From Heloderma charlesbogerti (lineage: Eukaryota > Chordata > Lepidosauria > Squamata > Helodermatidae), in the NCBI GenBank assembly GCA_026122225.1, contig JANEZZ010000468.1, positions 2,195,001 through 2,259,000 on the forward strand: a stretch of 64,000 nucleotides of DNA, read 5' to 3'. The notes under the pieces are model-generated. The model had not been told where the DNA came from and did not search any database. It was given only the letters and a program-made list of their open reading frames with translations. The position numbers were made by a program, and so were the translations under genes. Positions 58,657 through 64,000 of the stretch are shown here, in pieces. Every line of letters begins with the position of its first letter. The stretch's first letter is position 1.

Positions 58657-58752
58657 AACAATGCAACCCTATTCATATTTACTCAGAAATAAGTCTCATG
58701 GAGTTCAGTGGGGCTTGCTCCCAGGAAACTGGGTGTAGGACTGCAACCTAAG
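58657..58752. mobile_element. Short palindromic MITE, 'tactcagaagtaagtccc' family
   Basis: Reads gcaaccctattcatatttac, tcagaaataagtctcatgga, gttcagtggggcttgctccc and tgtaggactgcaacct, with the two ends complementary. Confidence 0.7.
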
Positions 58753-59339
58753 AAATTTTCCCCTATATTCAGTCTATGTGAACCCCAAGTTCCAACCACA
58801 CCATATGGGCTAGTGTTGAGCCAGCATGGAATGAAGCATCTAGAACATCCAGCATGTAAGGATCAGAACCTTTAACATGCCTATTTCACAGACAGATGAC
58901 AGATTTTTAAAAAAACCAGTCCTTGCTTTTCCTACCAATATAGCACCTCCCTCTGCAGAATGTTAGGAAGTAAAACCCATTAAAATTTGAGATGCTACTA
59001 CAGCAACATAAATCAGACAAAAGCTAGTCATAAACAACATTTGCAGATCATCTGTCCATTGGGAGTTGACAAGTATTCGCTAAAGACCAGACCGCTTGGG
59101 AAACTAAAAACAGCATTTCCCGGCTGCCATGTGTTTTGGCAGCAACCTCATACAGTTCATGCTTGATCACAGTATGCCAGCTATAGAGTTTTGAATCAGA
59201 CTAAAAAGTTAAAATGATTAACCCCTTCCTTTCCTAGAAGTTAATTTTTTTAAAAAAAATGACAGATTTCCTCCTCTTGAATCTGCAGCCAAAAGGAACT
59301 GCTTGCTTAATGAAGCTTAAAGGTTTATCCTGACTGAAA

Positions 59340-59470
59340 ACCTTCTTCAATGTGGTACTTTCCAGATGTGTTGGATTACAACTCTCATCATCTCCAGATG
59401 GCATACTGGCTGGGGAAAAGCAAGTTGTAGTCCAACACATCTGGAGGTCACCAGGTTGGAGAAAACTGCT
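59340..59470. mobile_element. Palindromic hAT-like MITE ('actacaactccca' family)
   Basis: Arms tttccagatgtgttggatta and tagtccaacacatctggagg. The right end is accaggttggagaaaactg. It directly abuts another palindrome at 59472. Confidence 0.75.
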
Positions 59471-59471
59471 T

Positions 59472-59586
59472 TAGGGCTCAATCCTGTGCATGTTTAGACC
59501 GAAAAAGTCCTACAACTGGCTGGCTGGGCAACAGTGGGAGTTGTAGGACTTTTTTTCTGTCTAAATATGCATAGGATTGTGCCATT
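59472..59586. mobile_element. Palindromic MITE, 'gacagaaaaaagtcc' family
   Basis: Begins agggctcaatcctgtgcatg and ends atatgcataggattgtgcc. The arms accgaaaaagtcctacaact and agttgtaggacttttttt pair. Confidence 0.8.
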
Positions 59587-59607
59587 ATGTAATAAGAGAA
59601 GAGTGAT

Positions 59608-59664
59608 GTTTCTTTATGCAGGGATTGGTCCTATGTTCCTTTATGCAGGGATTGGTCCTAGCTC
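59608..59664. repeat. Short tandem duplication, two units of about 28 bp
   Basis: ctttatgcagggattggtcc occurs twice in direct tandem, separated by tatgttc. Confidence 0.85.
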
Positions 59665-59949
59665 ATCACCTACAGTAGAGCAACAACAACAAAAGTATAG
59701 ATCTACCTGACAGTTTCCTCCATCACAGTAAACGTTACGATGCATGGTATTTTAGTTTGCAGTTTTTGCCTTGACAAGCAGTATAGATCAAGGCTTTAAT
59801 TCACTGCATCACCTGATACTTCACCACTGTAGGCTTATATTTCTTCAGAACACATCGGTTTACCAGATGGTACAATTTAGTGCTCATATTATGGGAATAA
59901 AGGTAGGGGAGCTGTTAATGAAAACCGCACACCCCACCTCCTGACTCCT

Positions 59950-60650
59950 CCAATAAAAGATCTGGTGCAAGGGAAGGAAGAAAGTCCTAGGTGCATAGAA
60001 ATATGTTTATTGAGCTCAACACATTTTGAATACCTTCTTTAGGGGCACTCTGAGGCACAACCAAGCTTGAGTCTTTTGGGCCTCAAGAATCTTTCGTAAC
60101 ACAACTGGAGTCCAAAGACTCAAGTTGGTTGTTCCTACTTGCCCGCGTTAAATACGTAACATGTGGATAACCAAACCGTTTAATCTTCAAACAAGCATCT
60201 GGAGCCCCGATCTGGATCAGGACTAGCACACACAGGTAAGGGAAGTTTAAACCTTCCAACCCAGCTGCTTTGCCCCCCCCCCAATTGCCCCACACCTACA
60301 TAGGGACTAAAAAGGGAAATGCTCCACTGGTGCCAATTAAGCTCCCCCCACTTTTCAGCTCCTGAATGGGGGGGGTGAATTTAGGGGGGAAAGCAGCTGG
60401 GTGGGAAGGCTTAAACCTCTCCTACCTGTGCATGCTGGTCCCGATCCAGATCAGGGCCCCATGCACTTACTTGAAGATAAAAAAAGTTTGGTCATCTGCA
60501 TGCTACATATTTAATATAGCATGTAGTTTAGCCCTAAGAGTGCCCCAAGGAAGACATCTGAAACTCTGCTGGACCCAACAGACAATATTTCTGTGCACTT
60601 AGAGGTCTCCTTCTCTTTTCTTCCCTGGATTTGGTGCCTTCCCATTTTTC
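59950..60650. repeat. Large imperfect inverted duplication (~700 bp)
   Basis: The left arm contains, in order, gtgcatagaaatatgtttat, ggggcactctgagg, gttaaatacgtaacatg, ctggagccccgatctggatc and cacaggtaagggaagtttaa. The right arm carries the inverse of each in reverse order: ccaacccagctgc/gcagctgggtggg, aggcttaaacctctcctacc, gatccagatcagggcccc, gcatgctacatatttaat, gagtgccccaagg and atatttctgtgcactt. The clearest arms are 60146-60280 and 60385-60520. A G/C homopolymer-flanked spacer of about 100 bp lies between. A smaller hairpin, cttgagtcttttgg/ccaaagactcaag at 60066-60126, sits inside the left arm. No terminal signature or target duplication was found. Confidence 0.8.
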
Positions 60651-61247
60651 TCTTCCACAGCCCCCAAATTTTAGCCAAACAATCCCTTCCACATAACCTT
60701 CAAAAAACAATAGCCAAGGGCCCCACCACAAAAGATAAGGGGGTCAACCTCATCTGCCCCATCTATAATTTGTGCAATAGCCCCTTCATTGTTCATATGG
60801 GGCACACCCCATGAACAACGAACATGACATGGCCCAATTAGCAATCATATATGCAGGACTGGCTGTCCTTCAGCAGAGCTTAGTTTATGAAACAAACGGT
60901 CAGGGCTCACATGTTCCTAGAATCCAAGCTTTGGAGCTCTCTTCCTTAAGCCCAGCTGCATGGAGGCTGACTGTGGTGACCTGGCAGGGAGGCTCTCTAC
61001 ACATGTTCAGAAACACCTTGCACATGCAATATAGTGTCAGCAAAGAAAAATGCCTCTGATTTTGGAAAGCACAACGTTCGGATCTCAAATTAAACATCAA
61101 ATGCGGTTATCTTGCTGTTGTAGCTATGAAAGTAACTGGCCCAAATAAATTTAGCTGGGGAGGGGGGTGCTGTTTTCCCTTAGTCACTACAGCCTAGTCC
61201 ATCTTGCTATGTATCCTTGTACAACAGGAGGAGAATTTACAAAAGCA

Positions 61248-61309
61248 AAAGGGGGGTTGGACTGGATGGCCTTGCAGGCCCCTTCCAACCCTACTATTCT
61301 GATTCTATG
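61248..61309 (+). mobile_element. CR1 LINE extreme 3' end
   Basis: gggggttggactggatggcc, ttgcaggccccttccaaccc and tattctgattctatgg form the short conserved CR1 terminus with its repeated octamer-like tail. Confidence 0.75.
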
Positions 61310-61859
61310 GAGACAGTAGGGGAAATAGCCCTTCACCTGGATGCGCATCTTTTAAACTGGGCCGTGCTTGCTGCAAATTAAATTCTGTGTCATACGCACA
61401 CAATTCCAAAAGCAAATATTTCCTGTGAGGGGTGGCGAGAGGAGCCTGGCAACCTGGATCGCTTTGCCATTTTGATTGCCTGAGAATGCTGATGGGAGAG
61501 GGGGTGCTTTGCCTCCCCCCCCCCCGTAACACCATATGTCTCCCAACGCCCTAATGGCCGGGCGAGCCCAAGGCAATCAGACCTAGCTCGACGAAGCGTT
61601 GCAGGGGGGCTCGTCTGGCTGGAGAAGGGCGAGTGCTAAAAGCAGCAGCAGCAGCTGAGGAAGAAGCCCATGAATTATGTATGCTGCTGCAAGTCACTCT
61701 CTCAGGCGCTGACTGGTCTTGGCAAATGAGGTGAAGGCGGAGTGTAAAGGGAGGGGAGACCCCCTCCCCTCCCGGCCTCTAGGACATCGGTGGGGAGGAG
61801 CGGGGAGAGAGAACGCGCAGGAAAAGGGAGGGGTGGGGAGGAGCACATCCTAATGCAGA

Positions 61860-62071
61860 GCTGCTGCAGTGGCTCAGGGCGCGCGCACATAACGCGGGCG
61901 GGCGGCCGGCCGGCAGCGCCACTAGGGAAGGCTCACCTGCAGAAAGAGAGCAGCAGCGAGCAGGAGAGGGGAAGGCTGCTGCTGTTGCCGCCGCATCGAG
62001 GGCTCCGAGACTTCCCTCGCACAGGCCCGCCACGCGCAAACACGTGCCGATCCAGCCACTCTCCGCCCAAG
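61860..62071 (+). other. Candidate non-coding first exon (CNTN2?)
   Basis: The segment ends in CCGCCCAAG|gtaggg, a consensus donor (GT at 62072-62073), inside the CpG island. No start codon context or signal-peptide coding sequence is evident, which fits a 5' UTR exon. Its left border is unknown and 61860 is a guess. On the opposite strand tttctgcag|gtgagcc near 61937 is an equally good donor, so a minus-strand transcript is possible. Confidence 0.3.
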
Positions 62072-62221
62072 GTAGGGGGGGGGGCTGTCTTTTCCGACCC
62101 CCTGCCTCTCTTCGGAAGAGTCGATTTCGAGTTCTTGGAAGGCGTGGAAGCTGCATGCTAACTTTCCATCCCCTCTTGGCCCATGCGCCGGTTCCTTTAC
62201 TGGGAGGGAGAGAGGGGAGTG

Positions 62222-62268
62222 TGTGTGCACGCGCGGGCGCGCGCGCGCGTGTGTGTGTGTGTGTGTGA
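62222..62268. repeat. (GC)n/(GT)n dinucleotide repeat
   Basis: Alternating CG passing into GT inside the CpG island. It could adopt Z-DNA (inference). Confidence 0.88.
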
Positions 62269-62470
62269 AAGAGAGCTCATGACATCAGTAAGCCACGCCG
62301 TCCCACCCGAGAAGGGGTGCCTAGCGGGGGTGGCACGATTTCGGTGTGCGAGCACCTCCTAGAGCAGGCTAGCGGGGGGAAGAGGCGCCCAGGAGATGAA
62401 GAGCGTCTGCAATTCTTGAAAAAAAAGGGGCAGGGCAGGGCTGTAGAGGTGGCGGGCACGAAGGGGTCCT

Positions 62471-64000
62471 TTTTAAACGTGTTGATCAGACGACATGTTC
62501 TGATGGGGCATAGGAAGAAGTGATGGAGTTCTTCGCCCTCCTCTTCCAATTTCTGGCTTGATTTCTGGACTGCTACCGTGTTGTAGGTGTGACCAGGGAA
62601 AGCACTGTCAAGAATGATCATCCGTACCTGAACTGAAGGAGATCTAGAGAAGGGTGCGCAGCTGAAGGATGTGATCAGTTTGAGTAGTTCTTATACTGCA
62701 GGCAGAGTCTCTCTCTCTCTCTCCTTCTTTCCACTCATTAAGGCTGCAGAGAAAAGGGAGCTCTGGCTTCTGGTGTGTGGGTGGTCGGTGTGTTTACTTC
62801 TCTTGGAGTCCATTAACCCATTTTAGAGACACATTGCAGGAGACTGGAGCGGCATGTGGTAGCTGTAGAAGAGGTTATGGGGCAGGGAGGGAAGGGGCCT
62901 TCATGGTGGGATGGCCTTTAGACCATGAGGAGAGGAGAATGGATCTGTGCCCAGTTCCACTGGTTTTATGTTTTATGATTTGGACCTAGACCAGACCTGC
63001 GCAGCTTGTGACTTGCCAATCTGAACGGGAGCCCATCAGTTTTGTAAAGAGGCTCACCAGGGGTTGGCTAAGCGAAAAACTTGGTTTTGCTTCCTGCTTG
63101 GGACATACAAGAACTGGGTGGAGGATGAGGTAGAGTCAAGGGCCTGGGAAGCCCAAATACTTGAATGATGGGCTGCTACGTTCGGCATAGTGGGTCATAA
63201 ATTGTGCTGCAGGCTGGACCTAGATAAGTTGCAGATTCTTCCTGATCAAGGCTAAAGCGAGTACTAAATGAAGAATTTAAAAGGGGGGGGGAGGGCTGCT
63301 TTTTTAATCTGGAGAGCATGTCGACTTTTACTGACTTGACAGTAAAAGGCTCCTGAAGCATCTGATTTTTGTGGACCGTTCCTAGGAACATGGGAAGTTG
63401 TCTTATACTGAGTCAGACCATTGGTCCATCTGGCCCAGTATTGTCAACACTGACCGGAAGTGGCTCTCCAGGGTTTCAGGCAGGAATTTTTCCAGCCCTA
63501 CATGGGGATGATGGGAACTGAACCTGGGATCTTCTGCATGTAATGCATGTGCTCTCCCACTGAGCCACAGCCCTTCCCCCTGAGGTATCCTGCATTGTGT
63601 CCAACCATCTGTTACAGTTCCAGCCCAGGCAATAGGATATCCTTTTACCCCTTGCATTTCATGCCTTTTTGACCCTGCTGTTCACAAACTCTTTTCTTTG
63701 TATCTGAATGTGTGCGTATAATCTACAGAGATATCCTGCCAACTGAGGATAACACTATATGCCTCTGACAAAGTGGGTGCTATTCTATGAAAGCTTCTAC
63801 TGCAATAAATGTATTACCAAGCAAGTGGGATAGGTGGGGGGATCCCCTTCCAAATTGTGCCAGGCAGGGCTGAAGTGAGGAGGGCACAGGTTTATTTATC
63901 CTTTTTTCCAGGGTGAAGTAGAGGTTTCTTGTTTTTCTATGCCAGCTGCAGGGTGGTGTAAGTGAGGGGCCCAGATCGGGCCCCTCTTAGAAGTAGCACA
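62471..64000. other. Sequence downstream of the CpG island
   Basis: No exon was recognised. It contains a (TC)n run near 62708-62723 and a SINE at 63384. If the island is a plus-strand promoter this is first-intron sequence. Confidence 0.5.
63384..63582 (-). mobile_element. tRNA-derived SINE
   Basis: The minus strand begins gaagggctgtggctcagtgg (box A) and then ggttcagttcc (box B). The body cctgaaaccctggagagcca is followed by an end reading gtataagacaacttcccatg. It aligns with the SINE at 35388. Confidence 0.82.

Larger units (their letters stand above)
55999..59339. other. Intergenic sequence, repeat-poor
   Basis: Contains two short palindromic MITEs (56273, 58657), an old minus-strand SINE/L2-like tail near 58404-58530 with an AAAACAGT repeat, and no recognised gene. 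The segment 57785-58015 is G+C-richer than its surroundings but shows no family features. Confidence 0.55.
61540..62470. promoter_or_regulatory. CpG-island-like promoter region
   Basis: This is the only strongly G+C- and CpG-rich segment in the window, for example aacgcgggcgggcggccggc at about 61891 and the CG/TG run near 62230. It contains GGGCGG boxes and a CACGTG E-box at 62041. Purine-rich GGGGAGG tracts lie upstream and CTG/CAG clusters at 61640 and 61950-61990. Such islands mark vertebrate housekeeping or neural promoters. In other vertebrates the gene after NFASC, on the same strand, is CNTN2 (contactin-2), so its promoter is the leading candidate (inference from synteny). Direction cannot be proven because usable donors exist on both strands. 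Confidence 0.6.

Noticed and set aside
61779..62156. Coding genes in the CpG island (several 100-125 codon ORFs on both strands)
   Set aside because: G+C-rich DNA has few stop codons. The peptides are low-complexity Arg/Pro/Ser without domains, which is more consistent with a promoter and 5' UTR.
1..64000. CRISPR arrays, bacterial operons, phage or plasmid features
   Set aside because: No regularly spaced repeats, ribosome-binding sites or prokaryotic genes. Intron-exon structure and vertebrate retroelements identify eukaryotic DNA.

Overview
This is vertebrate genomic DNA, almost certainly from a squamate reptile (lizard or snake). Coding sequence is sparse. The introns and intergenic DNA are full of a repeat mix typical of Squamata: Bov-B (RTE) LINEs, tRNA-derived SINEs (one shares its 3' tail with Bov-B), CR1 LINE 3' ends, and many small palindromic hAT-type DNA elements. 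Nothing bacterial or viral was seen, and there is no CRISPR array.

Region 1 (1-32598, + strand) is the 3' part of the neurofascin gene NFASC, a cell-adhesion molecule of the L1 family. I place six constitutive-type exons with consensus splice sites and compatible phases. They are the threonine-rich mucin/PAT exon (441-692), two exons of the membrane-proximal fifth fibronectin III domain (4860-4979, 6832-6972), the transmembrane exon (18782-18913), a juxtamembrane cytoplasmic exon (21620-21689) and the terminal exon (32367-32598). The terminal exon carries the FIGQY ankyrin-binding motif and ends in SLA. A 12-nt microexon at 28184-28195 fits the frame exactly and would insert RSLE, the endocytic-motif insert known from L1-family neuronal splice forms. 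The presence of the PAT and fifth FN3 exons means this locus can make the NF186-type (neuronal, axon initial segment/node) isoform.

Region 2 (32599 to about 61500) is 3' UTR and intergenic DNA dominated by transposable elements. It contains a nearly full-length Bov-B LINE with a 12-bp target-site duplication (40310-43498), inactivated by frameshifts and a stop. A second, 5'-truncated Bov-B (about 54621-55890) has a reading frame of about 330 codons over the C-terminal reverse-transcriptase half and has landed inside a palindromic MITE. A 336-bp tRNA-derived SINE has a 14-bp target duplication (51021-51356). There are several CR1 3' ends, hAT-type elements with 8-bp target duplications, a large imperfect inverted duplication at 59.95-60.65 kb, and a 100-bp direct duplication at 46.3/47.0 kb.

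Region 3 (about 61540-62470) is a CpG-island-like segment with G+C-rich, CpG-rich sequence, an E-box and consensus splice donors. By synteny with other vertebrates (NFASC followed by CNTN2 on the same strand) it is a candidate promoter and non-coding first exon of CNTN2, but no coding sequence of that gene lies in the window. The remaining 1.5 kb is probably intron with one SINE.

Repeat boundaries are exact where a target duplication is quoted and approximate (tens of bases) elsewhere. Family assignments were made by eye, not by database search.
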